From Methylotuvimicrobium buryatense 5G (GTDB taxonomy: Bacteria; Pseudomonadota; Gammaproteobacteria; Methylococcales; Methylomonadaceae), in the NCBI RefSeq assembly GCF_000341735.1, contig NZ_KB455575.1, positions 1,565,374 to 1,629,373 of the forward strand: a stretch of 64,000 nucleotides of DNA, written 5' to 3'. Made by a program: the position numbers and the translations under genes. This document shows, one piece after another, positions 34,106-42,595 of the stretch; the stretch's first letter is position 1; the number at the start of each line of letters is the position of its first letter. The notes under the pieces were generated by a model. That model saw only the letters and a program-made list of their open reading frames with translations. It ran no database searches and was not told the DNA's origin.

Positions 34106-36125
34106 GTGCGACAAGCGAAGCTTGTCATTTCTGACAAGGTGAAAGTCCTTGTATGGGAAATCTAAGGATAGATTTCATAAGGTTTAACCAACCACCATTA
34201 TCGAGTGTTGCGTCTCCGGCGGAGCGTTGCTAGCGGTTACGACTGTGGCAAAGGCGAACAAAGGTCAGGCGAAGCGTACACAGAGAACTGTGTAGGTTAC
34301 AGGGGATACGCGCATCCCTGAAGCTGTTTTAGTATCGTAAGAATAGAGAAGCAAATGGCGACGTTGTGGGGTCAACGGAAGCCAATACAAAGGAATCGTT
34401 TTGGTAAGATTCCGGAGGGTTTGCCGGTATTGTAAAGCGTGACATGTACAGAGAGAAATGACAAAGAACTTGTGAGACCCATAAAGTTCCTGAGCGAACG
34501 ACAAGGTATGCGGAGTTTAGCCACATCCGGGGAAACCCAGATCCAGAGGTAACCGAAACCTAAATCTTAGCGACAGGTAAGCCTACCCAACCGAAAGAAG
34601 GATGGCTGAAGACCGTATGGGAGTCAGATTCACTCATAGTACTCGGCGCGTGGGAGAGCCACGTACAGGGGAAAGGGGTGGACTGAACTGCGTAGCCTGC
34701 AAAGGCCAACTTCAACCGGACATGAAGGACTGGAACAATGAAGCAAACCTCCCTGCAGGGGATAGCAAACAAAGCAGCACAGGATAACACTTACCGATTC
34801 CGGAATTTATTTGGGATGTTAAGCGTTGGTTACTTGTTCTGGTGTTGGGATTTTATCAACAGGAAAGCAAGTGCGGGAGTGGATCGAATCGACGCGCAAG
34901 CCTACGAGGAAAATCTGCTCGTGAATATTGACCAATTGGTACAACAAGTCAAAGCAAAGACCTATCGGGCAAAGTTGGTTCTTAGAAAATACATTCCCAA
35001 AACAGGAGGTAAGTTACGGCCACTGGGAATACCCGCAATAGCGGATAAGCTACTCCAGCTTGGAGTCGCTAAGATACTGGAAGCCATCTACGAGCAAGAC
35101 TTTCTAAACTGCAGTTTCGGATACAGACCGCGAAGAAGTGTACACAATGCCATAAAAGAGTTAAGCAGTGCGCTACGGACAGGTTGGTATCATCATGTCG
35201 TTGAAGCTGACATAAAAAAGCTTCTTCAGTACTATCGATCACGAACTGCTACTGGAAATGCTGGCAACGCGAATAGATGACAAACCCTTCCTGAATCTTA
35301 TCCGTAAATGGCTAAAAGCTGGGATATTGGAAACCGATGGACAAGTCATCCACCCGATCACGGGAACGCCCCAGGGAGGGGTTGTTTCGGCGATTCTGGC
35401 TAATATCTATCTCCATCATGTATTGGATGTATGGTTTGAGGAAAAGGTACGGAAACATTGCACAGGACAGGTCTATTACTGTCGCTATGCGGATGATTTC
35501 GTCTGTGCCTTTCAAAATGCAAGAGATGCCAAACGTTTCTACGAAGCGTTGAGCAAACGATTAGGTCGTTATGGATTGCAAGTTGCAGAGGACAAGACTC
35601 GGATTATTGAGTTCAGTCACTGTAAAGCGCGAGCCAAGACCAAGTTTGATTTTCTGGGGTTTGAATTCCGTTGGGGTGTTAATCGGTGGGGAAAACCCAC
35701 CTTAAAACGTCGTACCTCTCGAGAAAAGCTTCAGGCATCATTAGCTAAGCTCAAAGAATGGTTCCGAAAATACAGTGGATTACCGAAGAAAATCCTATTT
35801 GCCAAGCTAAATAGGAAACTACGGGGTTACTATAATTTCTACGGTATTCGAGGGAACAGCAAAAGCTTAAGCAGTTTTGCATATCGAGTAGGGCAACTCT
35901 TCTATAAATGGCTGAACAGGCGTAGCCAACGCAAAAGCTATAATGTAGTTGGGTTCAAAGCATTACTTAAAGACTTTGAATTAATCAAACCGAGGATATG
36001 CCATGATTTCTAAGAATACTTGTGCGGCGAATATGTGCGAAGTGAGCAGTTCAGAAGAGCCCGGTGCGGTAATTCCGCACGCCGGGATCTGTGAGGGGGG
36101 CAGTTGGGTAACTGGCTGTTCTACC
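34106..36125 (+). mobile_element. Group II intron with frameshifted reverse transcriptase
   Basis: The 5' end GTGCGACAAGCGAAGCTTG matches the GUGYG intron start. About 600 bases of ribozyme domains I-III and the RT reading frame follow. Near the 3' end, domain V is GAGCCCGGTGCGG-TAATT-CCGCACGCCGGGATC (about 36055-36090), followed by a domain VI-like stem (CAGTTGGGTAACTG) and an end in CTAC. The exact 3' boundary is uncertain by a few bases. Confidence 0.85.
34738..36013 (+). pseudogene. Group II intron reverse transcriptase/maturase (one-base frameshift)
   Basis: Two overlapping frames make one intron-encoded protein of about 425 residues. The first carries the N-terminal RT blocks (KLVLRKYIPKTGGKLRPLGIPAI, GYRPRRSVHNAIKE), the second IHPITGTPQGGVVSAILANI and the catalytic YCRYADDFVCAF. 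They are split at the A6 run at 35214-35219: removing one A restores DIKSFFSTIDHELLLEML. The C-terminal maturase X region is present; no HNH endonuclease is visible. As it stands it is probably inactive. Confidence 0.88.
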
Positions 36126-36319
36126 TTGATCTCTTTGAAAAAGAGGGGCTAGGGGAGATTTTTTAAATAAATCCCCCTCAATCCCCCTTTTTCAAAGGGG
36201 GAGGGCAATATTGCGGTAATTTGCCAACGGGGTCTGAATACTTACCATCGTGATGATCCTTAACGGGTTCCGGTTTTCAATGGAGCGACGTTTTGCGTAA
36301 TGGGTGAGGTGTGACCTTG

Positions 36320-36489
36320 TATTTAATCAGCAATCTTAAAGATTGCCGTCTTCATGGTCTTGGCTTCAGGATTGATAGAGCCGCCGGTTATGTCATTGTC
36401 GGTTTATAATTCGCTAATGCCTTGAACAACGAAAAGGGTATCATGGTCGCCTCGCCGATTGTCAAGAAAGTGCGTTTCAGGTCGTGACT
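36320..36489 (-). pseudogene. Tyrosine integrase remnant, 3' part, inverted away from its 5' half
   Basis: The reverse complement begins AGTCACGACCTGAAACGCAC and continues as HDLKRTFLTIGEA-type integrase sequence nearly identical to 44480-44620. It is the continuation of 31373-31587, with AGTCACGACC present in both. It abuts the left end of IS copy 2. Confidence 0.85.
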
Positions 36490-37767
36490 CTGATTGACTG
36501 ACAAAACTCAAAATTCGAAAAAATTAGGAGATAATATCGATATTTGACCGGTTCTAGCAAGGAAGCGAAACATGAAACAGAGCACACCTTTATACGATAG
36601 CATCTTGAAATTATTGCACCATGCGCCATGGCGCGATAGACGGCACCTGTATACCGTGGCTTGGATGGTGTTGGGCTTATTGTCCAGTGGTTGGATCAGT
36701 CTAAGTAAGTGGTCGCCTTATGTCGTTAGCCATGCGGAAATGGCGCAAAGCGTCGAGAGACGTTTCAAGCGTTGGCTGACGAATGGGCGTATCGATGTGT
36801 TGCGTTTGTATGCGGCGTTATTGCGGGAGGCTCTGAAAGACGTGGCGGAAGAGCCGTTGCTGGTCGCCTTAGATACTTCGATGCTCTGGGACACGTTCTG
36901 CGTGATCCAGTTGGCGCTAGTTTATCGTGGGAGGTCGATTCCATTAGTTTGGAAAGTGATGAAACATCCCAGTGCGAGCGTGGCGTTCAAAGACTACCGA
37001 GGCGTATTGGGGTTTGCGGCGCGACTGTTTCCGGAACGAGAGATCATCTTGCTGGCGGATCGTGGCTTTTTACATGGCGAATTGCTGAATTGGATTCGCA
37101 AGACGGCCGGCTGGCACGCGCGTATTCGCTGCAAGCGTTCCGTCGGGTTTTACCAAAAAACGGGCAGTGGCTACCGCAAGTTGACCTTACGATTGCTAGC
37201 CGGGGAAGTTTGTTATTACCACCATGTCGGGGTGACCGGTGCGCATATCCCGGCGCACTTGGTGGTCGGCTGGGAAAAAGGGGCGAAAGAACCATGGATC
37301 ATCGTCAGCGACCAGCCCACAAATGGCGATACGCTCTATGAATATGGGCGGCGCTTCAACATCGAAGAGGGCTTTTTGGATCACAAATCCAACGGTTTTC
37401 AGTGGGAGTCTTCGCAATTGCGCGAAACCGAGGTACTTCAAAGGCTCTGTTTCATCATGGCTGTCGCCACCTTGGTGTTGGTTTGCCAAGGGGGTGCGGT
37501 CGTTGCCTCAGGCAAGCGGCGGTGTGTCGATCCGCATTGGTTTCGCGGTTATAGCTATGCCCGTATCGGCTGGGATTGGATCCGGCGAGCTTGCGCTCGC
37601 GGTGATGCCATCATTGACAGTCTAGTTCTGCACGCTTTGCACGCCCCCGAGCCCGCTCGGGCGAATAAACGGCAACCCGATCGATCCCGCTGGATGGATG
37701 ATTTACCCTGCCGTATTTTCCTTTTTGCTATGCCATTAAGGAGTTAAGAGTTTTGTCAGTCAATCAG
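36490..37767 (+). mobile_element. IS4-family element, copy 2
   Basis: 1278 bases with the same terminal repeats as copy 1 and in the opposite orientation. Its right end lies two bases from the stop codon of the VapC gene. The flanks of this copy do not form a direct repeat. Confidence 0.92.
36572..37747 (+). CDS. IS4-family transposase, copy 2 (apparently intact)
   Basis: 391 residues, about 98% identical to copy 1 but with the uninterrupted PAHLVVGWEKGAKEP segment, so it is the better candidate for an active transposase. The YREK signature (YGRRFNIEEGFLDHK) and DDE residues are present. A third, truncated relative is at 8427-8803. Confidence 0.93.
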   Translation: MKQSTPLYDSILKLLHHAPWRDRRHLYTVAWMVLGLLSSGWISLSKWSPYVVSHAEMAQSVERRFKRWLTNGRIDVLRLYAALLREALKDVAEEPLLVALDTSMLWDTFCVIQLALVYRGRSIPLVWKVMKHPSASVAFKDYRGVLGFAARLFPEREIILLADRGFLHGELLNWIRKTAGWHARIRCKRSVGFYQKTGSGYRKLTLRLLAGEVCYYHHVGVTGAHIPAHLVVGWEKGAKEPWIIVSDQPTNGDTLYEYGRRFNIEEGFLDHKSNGFQWESSQLRETEVLQRLCFIMAVATLVLVCQGGAVVASGKRRCVDPHWFRGYSYARIGWDWIRRACARGDAIIDSLVLHALHAPEPARANKRQPDRSRWMDDLPCRIFLFAMPLRS

Positions 37768-37769
37768 GC

Positions 37770-38192
37770 TCATTCAAACCAATTTTCTAAGGCCAAATTC
37801 TGAAAGTTGTCGAAGTCTTTAGTGTTTCGGGTCACCAGCGTTAAATTTTGGCTAACGGCAATCGCTGCGATTTCACCGTCAGCATAAGCACAGGTAAGTC
37901 CCTGGCGTTGTAATCTGGCCCGCTCTTTTGCGTACCAATCTGCGGCGGCTTGGTCATACGGCAAAACCATCAAGCCATTAGCCGATAACATCGCTAAATA
38001 GGATTGTAATTGTTTTTTCCTTTTAGACGCTGCCAGTAACTCGCAACCATAGACCAGCTCATGCCAGACAATCGCCGCTGTTGCATACTCACCGTCGTGA
38101 TCGGCAAGCTGTTGTAAAACGTTGTCATCGGGCTTTAAGCGTGCGGGCTCCGAGAGAATATTGCTATCCAGCAAATAACTTATTCGTCCCAT
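37770..38192 (-). CDS. vapC: VapC-family PIN-domain toxin
   Basis: 140 residues. PIN active-site acidic residues are in YLLDSNILSEPAR, ATAAIVWHELVYG, CAYADGEIAAIA and LVTRNTKDF. It is predicted to cut RNA, typically initiator tRNA in this family. The start overlaps the upstream antitoxin by 13 bases. IS copy 2 has landed just past its stop. Confidence 0.9.
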   Translation of the reverse strand: MGRISYLLDSNILSEPARLKPDDNVLQQLADHDGEYATAAIVWHELVYGCELLAASKRKKQLQSYLAMLSANGLMVLPYDQAAADWYAKERARLQRQGLTCAYADGEIAAIAVSQNLTLVTRNTKDFDNFQNLALENWFE

Positions 38193-38458
38193 GAAAATTC
38201 CCGTTCCTGGCTGGCTTCACGTATTTGTTTGAGTTCGGCATCAGTCAAGGCGCTATCCGCGTCCAATTGACAACGCCATTGTTGGATGGCCTTGAATAAG
38301 CCTGTATTCTTTTGGGTCAGCTTTTTATAGTTGGCCTCTGATAACATCACGGCAACAGGCTTGCCATGACGGGTAAGATGAATCGCTTCATTCGATTCAA
38401 GCTGATGGATCAATTGTGACAGGTTGTTTTTTGCCTCGGCTATGGTACTGGTTTTCAT
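38180..38458 (-). CDS. Phd/YefM-family antitoxin
   Basis: 92 residues from ATG 38458. The N-terminal Phd/YefM DNA-binding part reads MKTSTIAEAKNNLSQLIHQL and then EAIHLTRHGKPVAVMLSEANY, followed by a helical toxin-binding tail. The gene precedes vapC. A TATAGCTATATTTATAGCTA-type inverted repeat at 38475-38495 just upstream is a likely operator. Confidence 0.88.
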   Translation of the reverse strand: MKTSTIAEAKNNLSQLIHQLESNEAIHLTRHGKPVAVMLSEANYKKLTQKNTGLFKAIQQWRCQLDADSALTDAELKQIREASQEREFSWDE

Positions 38459-38545
38459 CGGAGACACCTCTAATATAGCTATATTTATAGCCATAATAAG
38501 TCTTTCGATAACCGTTATCAAGCATGATTTTACGGGAAATATTTA

Positions 38546-38631
38546 CCTGATTAGCAAGTTTCTTCAGCTAAAGCCGAAGATCTGCATATCCCTAGCATGA
38601 CGGGGTTCGCAAGCCATGCGCGTCAAGCTAA
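38546..38631. repeat. IS1595-derived MITE 5' end joined to an IS4-type terminus
   Basis: 38546-38613 is the left end of a family 2 MITE (CCTGATTAGCAAGTTTCTTC ... CATGACGGGGTTCGCAAGC). Directly after it, 38615-38631 (CATGCGCGTCAAGCTAA) matches 15 of 17 bases of the terminal repeat of the IS4 element at 57755. The junction point within the palindrome is the same as at 57755. Confidence 0.7.
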
Positions 38632-39086
38632 AAACGGCCAATCCACATCACGCTCTTTCCCAAGCTGGAGCTCTCATCGTTATACACAAATATCGATAAA
38701 CTTGCTAAACAGAGGTCATCGTATACCTGGGAACGGTGTTGTTTGATAAATCTGCGGAATTGAACAACAGTTGCTTCGAAATCGCGATCTGGGGATCGCT
38801 CCCACAGAGCATCCGGTCCCCCTTGTGGGAGCGACGCCTTCGTCGCGATTTCGAAGCCGGGTACGTTAAGCAACAACAAAGGGTATCGAGGTCTTATTCG
38901 CCAAGGTGGCAAGACGGTATCTTCGACTTATGTATAACGGCGAGAGCTGGAGCTTGGGTAACATCATATTGTAGTTTTTGCGAACTCAATGCCATTTATT
39001 AGCTATTTTATGCCTTCACTGATCTAACGCTAGGGTCCGCGATGCGCACCCTACGCCTAGAGTTACGTTCGTATCAAGGCCTTCCG
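38632..39086. other. Non-coding stretch with a strong palindrome
   Basis: No gene is supported. A palindromic element at 38773-38857 has perfect 15-base arms GCTTCGAAATCGCGA / TCGCGATTTCGAAGC, with GCTCCCACAAG-type inner arms. The sequence near 38930-38955 resembles that near 19779-19805. Confidence 0.55.
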
Positions 39087-39516
39087 CTAGCGTATAGGAA
39101 ATAAGCCCAACTCGATTTTGTGGCTGTACATGTGCTCTTGCCGGCAACTGCTGCGTTCGTTTTGCAGACACTCTATTAAGGCACTCATCGGCTCGGACAG
39201 CGCACCGGCTCCCGACAGACGTTTCAGATAAGCCACCGACCTCGCCTAAGTATCGTAGCCTTCGTGATTTCCCACTTCTTGTTTTTTTCAACCCAGTTTA
39301 CAGGACCGAGCCAGTAATTTGCATGCGGCATCGTCAACGCGATTTCCAGCCCCTTCGGGTCCATGTCGCTGAATACGACGACGGTTTTATCCGCACCGAA
39401 ACGGTCGACGAAATCGTGGCAGACATTTATTTTAGAGCCGGTTTTCGGATCGCCGCGATAAGCCCATAATGCCCGTCGTGCCATAGGCGGCAATTCAAAT
39501 GAAGCACATAAGGACA
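39087..39516 (-). pseudogene. Toprim-like (JetD C-terminal / DUF7281-type) protein remnant
   Basis: The frame ELPPMARRALWAYRGDPK and VVVFSDMDPKGLEIALTMP has the YRGD and DxDPxGL features of JetD-like Toprim domains. After a frameshift near 39236 it continues as LSEPMSALIECLQNERSS and QEHMYSHKIELGLFPI to a stop at 39087. The N-terminal part was removed where the IS1595 end begins at 39517. It is a leftover of a larger protein, possibly a Wadjet-type defence nuclease. The family call is tentative. Confidence 0.5.
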
Positions 39517-40460
39517 CCTGATTAGCAAGATGCTTCAGTTTGCCGAAGCCAATAATCCGAGCGGGGTCCAGTCGTAGCCGCAGCCACGATAAGGCGCGTA
39601 GTAATGGTATCGAGTCGGAAGCGCCGGTTAAAGCGGTACGCGAACGCACCTAAGTAACGGGTGCCGTATTTTGCGAAATCGAAAGCATGGTAGGCGCCAC
39701 CTAGACTGGTTTTGAGATTGCCCAGTACCGTATTGATCCAACAGAACTCAGGCAGGTCTTTAGGTTTCCGGCCACCGGCGACGGTTACCTGGTGTTGACA
39801 ATCGGCATCGGTCACGCCGGCAAAACAGGCCAAGCCGTCGGACTGCACGACACAACCGGGGCTGAGATCGCCTTGTGCCCAATTGGCAATGGCTTTACGG
39901 GTAAAACCCGGAATCGGCGCCATTTTGATAAACCTCGGCTGTCCCTCGTGGCTGAGCGAGAGCGCCGCGACAAATGGCGCCTTATTCTCAGAGCCGCGCC
40001 CGGCCTTACCGCCAGCCAATTCGCCACCGAGATAGGCATCGTCCACCTGAACTTCGCCGTCCAAGGTGTACCGGGCATCCCGTTCGACCATCGCTTGCAT
40101 CAGTTTCTGCTGAATCAGCCAAGCGGTAGGGTAACTGACGCCCAACTGCCGTTTCAAAGCCAGGGCGGACAAACCAGTCTTAGCCTGACTGATCAAGTAG
40201 ATCCCCAGAAACCAGACCGTCAGTTTAAGGTGGGTGCTCTGGAATAAAGTGCCCGCAATCAGCGACGCTTGTAACCGGCAGGACCGGCATTGGAAGGTTT
40301 TGCGTCCGCCTGATTTAAGCACATAGTGTTCGGCATGACCGCAGTCGGGGCAGCGAAAGCCTTGGGACCAGCGGGACTGTTCTAAACTGTCTTCACATTG
40401 CGCTTCGGTGCCACTACGCATTGTTTCATTTTTTAAATAGCTATCTATCATGTAACTCAC
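39517..40460 (-). mobile_element. IS1595-family element, left part missing
   Basis: The terminal repeat CCTGATTAGCAAGATGCTTC at 39517 overlaps the stop codon region of the transposase. No matching repeat is found upstream of the transposase before the next gene at 40510, so the 5' end of the element is lost. It is the parent type of the family 2 MITEs. Confidence 0.8.
39522..40460 (-). CDS. IS1595-family transposase
   Basis: 312 residues. The N-terminal zinc ribbon has CPDCGHAEHY and CRSCRLQASL. The ISXO2-type DDE core has VDDAYLGGELAGGKAGRGSENK, VVQSDGLACF and FCWINTVLGNLKTSLGGAYHAF. The last residues, YWLRQTEASC, are the ones retained in the family 2 MITEs. The reading frame is intact, but one end of the element is missing. 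Confidence 0.9.
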   Translation of the reverse strand: MSYMIDSYLKNETMRSGTEAQCEDSLEQSRWSQGFRCPDCGHAEHYVLKSGGRKTFQCRSCRLQASLIAGTLFQSTHLKLTVWFLGIYLISQAKTGLSALALKRQLGVSYPTAWLIQQKLMQAMVERDARYTLDGEVQVDDAYLGGELAGGKAGRGSENKAPFVAALSLSHEGQPRFIKMAPIPGFTRKAIANWAQGDLSPGCVVQSDGLACFAGVTDADCQHQVTVAGGRKPKDLPEFCWINTVLGNLKTSLGGAYHAFDFAKYGTRYLGAFAYRFNRRFRLDTITTRLIVAAATTGPRSDYWLRQTEASC

Positions 40461-40509
40461 TTCGTCTCAAAAATTGGTGCTTACCGCGCCCTAACTAAAG
40501 CCATTTAAT

Positions 40510-41421
40510 TCATAATACAGTATGCTCTAACAGCAATAGCGGATGCTGTTTCTCGTTACGTAAGCTCATAATGTAATCTCGACCGTTTATTTTTTGTTCC
40601 ATCAGACTTTCAATCAATAACGGTTTGGTTAAGCCGGCTTCCGTCACATCCCTGAGTCCTTGTACCAGACATTTCATTTTCGGTTGTTCTTCTCGCAACC
40701 GACTGTAGCTCGTTTCGTGCTGTTCATTGGCCCGGGCAATTTGTTTAGTGGCTAAGTGCGTAGGAACCAAGTCATCAAACAGCTCCCGATAATGACGACC
40801 TATCATATCCGCCGCACGATGCGCTGACTTCAGCTCGTTTGCTAACAGGAGGCATTCCACGCGCCCGGCATTACATAGCGCTAACGATCTGACTAACGAG
40901 GTAAACAACTCGGCATCGAATTGTTTCTGTTCCAATAAATGAATAATCTCATTTCGAAAAAATCCACCTTCGTCGGTCAACTGAGAAGCTACGCTGACCA
41001 GTTCGTTCGTTGGGTTTGATAAAGCACCGGCCGTTTCCGCTTTTTCGAATAGCACGTAAACATGAGAAAAGTGCGATCTTAACTCCCTATCAAATAAATC
41101 CTGGAAAGACTGCCTCATCGACTCGGCCAAATGTGTAATTTGTCCTTCGATACCTTTCAATCGCGAAGTTATCATAGCGAAACCCGCTACACTCACGCCT
41201 ATACCGGCAATCGCCACGCCCAGGTTGGCATATTGCAGTATCTGTAATCCTTCAACCATGATTTTTAATTGATTGAGTTGTACGTTGGTATAGGCGGCCG
41301 AGGCTAAATTTAAAGTATTCAGAGGTGAAAAAGGAAATCCCATTAGTCCACTGAGAACCTGCTGCGCCATACCGGTTTCTTGGACATGGGCAACAATTTT
41401 TCCAGTGCCCTGTTCTTTCAA
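40510..41421 (-). CDS. Membrane-associated protein of unknown function (N-terminus possibly frameshifted)
   Basis: At least 303 residues. One hydrophobic hairpin (NLGVAIAGIGVSVAGFAMI, about residues 65-83) is followed by a long helical C-terminal region (KGIEGQITHLAESMRQSFQ onward) that may form coiled coils. No known family is recognised. The frame stays open about 25 codons above the TTG at 41421 (VPAKFSADIANGAVYRIGSL), clearly coding-like, but has no start there. Removing one T from the T4 run at 41485-41488 would join it to ATG 41497, just after the upstream stop. It is probably co-transcribed with the 240-residue gene upstream. Confidence 0.65.
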   Translation of the reverse strand: MKEQGTGKIVAHVQETGMAQQVLSGLMGFPFSPLNTLNLASAAYTNVQLNQLKIMVEGLQILQYANLGVAIAGIGVSVAGFAMITSRLKGIEGQITHLAESMRQSFQDLFDRELRSHFSHVYVLFEKAETAGALSNPTNELVSVASQLTDEGGFFRNEIIHLLEQKQFDAELFTSLVRSLALCNAGRVECLLLANELKSAHRAADMIGRHYRELFDDLVPTHLATKQIARANEQHETSYSRLREEQPKMKCLVQGLRDVTEAGLTKPLLIESLMEQKINGRDYIMSLRNEKQHPLLLLEHTVL

Positions 41422-41500
41422 TAACGAACCTATGCGATATACAGCACCATTAGCTATATCTGCTGAGAATTTAGCGGGGACGGCAAAAGAATGCCATGAA

Positions 41501-42223
41501 TCATGTTTTTATCTCATCGAGTAGGGTTTTTGCAACGCCGATAATTTTTGCCTGCAAAACTTGGCATACGGAATTTTCTTTTTCATTGGGTAGTACTGAT
41601 TCACGAATAGCTTGGTGTATTTTGTCTTTGAAGCGCTTTTCGGCATTGAATTTGAGCTTGGCTGCCTTACTGACGCCAAAACCGCCCAACCCCAACACAA
41701 TCGCGCCCCCTGTTAATGCGACCGGCCAACTTATCACTGTCGTTGTCACTCCCAACAAACCAAGTACGCCTCCTGCCGATATGGTAGTTGTTGATAAGGA
41801 TAAAATTGTGGGTATGGCAGCAACGGCAACACCTGTGGACAAAACGGCTGTGGTTGTTTCCAACACATTTTTCTTATCGTCCTTATGATTCAGTTCATTA
41901 TCGGGTCGCTCATATTCCAATCGATGTTCGTAGATTACATTAAGTTCGTATTGGGCAGATTCAATCAAAAACGTCACTTCATTTTCTAGCCATCGGCTAT
42001 AGATGGGTTCTACATGTTTTTTTACGTAGGCGCTGTTTTGGAAAGTTTGCCGCAAAGTCATTTTATCGATTTCTGCGTCCAGCTCTTGAAATAATAAGAC
42101 AAGCTCACGATTCAGGTGATGTTGAATGGCTTCGACGTGTTTATCCCGCCAATTCAACAACTGTCTTCTCAGAAAGATATAATCTGCTCTATCAATTGTT
42201 GATTGTTTTTTCTGTTGGAGCAT
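41501..42223 (-). CDS. Protein of unknown function with a hydrophobic hairpin
   Basis: 240 residues. A charged, helical N-terminal half (1-125) is followed by a glycine-rich double hydrophobic segment (TGVAVAAIPTILSL and GGVLGLLGVTTTVISWPVALTGGAIVLGLGGFG, about 130-190) and a helical tail. This layout is seen in membrane-remodelling or pore-forming accessory proteins, but no family can be named. The following gene starts a few bases after this stop and also has a hydrophobic hairpin, so the two may work together. The pair lies in an island next to defence and toxin genes. Confidence 0.65.
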   Translation of the reverse strand: MLQQKKQSTIDRADYIFLRRQLLNWRDKHVEAIQHHLNRELVLLFQELDAEIDKMTLRQTFQNSAYVKKHVEPIYSRWLENEVTFLIESAQYELNVIYEHRLEYERPDNELNHKDDKKNVLETTTAVLSTGVAVAAIPTILSLSTTTISAGGVLGLLGVTTTVISWPVALTGGAIVLGLGGFGVSKAAKLKFNAEKRFKDKIHQAIRESVLPNEKENSVCQVLQAKIIGVAKTLLDEIKT

Positions 42224-42510
42224 TTTTGATACTGTCTTTGGGAGTTAGCGAATAATACCGTCGGCCAGGATTTTAAACCATTAGCTCGAATCTGCCACCA
42301 ATCATAGATGTAAAAGGCAAATAATTGCCAAGTTTTGATTGGTTAGTTCGTCTCTTTGAAAATTATGTGTGGTTTTATCGCAACTGACAACTCAACCGAC
42401 TCGATACCGAGGCTTCACAATGCAATTGATTGAGCCCCCGTCACGATTTGCGGCATGCTGTTGTCGCCCGATGCCGATCGGGAGAACATCTGAAACTCGG
42501 TCAATAAAAA

Positions 42511-42546
42511 AGGGCCTACACGTTAACGTAAGCCCTTGCTTTTTTA
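42511..42546. terminator. Bidirectional rho-independent terminator
   Basis: The hairpin AAGGGCCTACACGTTAACGTAAGCCCTT is followed by TTTTTT on the plus strand and preceded by AAAAAA, so it can end transcripts from both directions. It lies downstream of the minus-strand gene at 42596, separating it from the 40.5-42.2 kb pair. Confidence 0.8.
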
Positions 42547-42595
42547 TTTACCCCGGACGAGATATACGACCGATTGAGCGTCTATCTTTGACTGT

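Larger units (their letters stand above)
34089..36245. repeat. Element R3 interrupted by a group II intron
   Basis: The left end GTAAATATTCAGTCCCC (34089-34105) and the right part ending GGGGTCTGAATACTTAC (about 36126-36245) are the two halves of the element seen intact at 21332-21453. The intron lies between them just after the CCCC run. Confidence 0.7.

Noticed and set aside
31588..37767. Composite transposon formed by the two IS4 copies
   Set aside because: The outer flanks show no target duplication, and the split integrase shows an inversion between the copies, so a composite transposition event is not supported.
38628..39002. Frames of 88-94 codons on both strands
   Set aside because: They cross a perfect palindrome at 38773-38857 and share mirrored peptides, so they come from the repeat.
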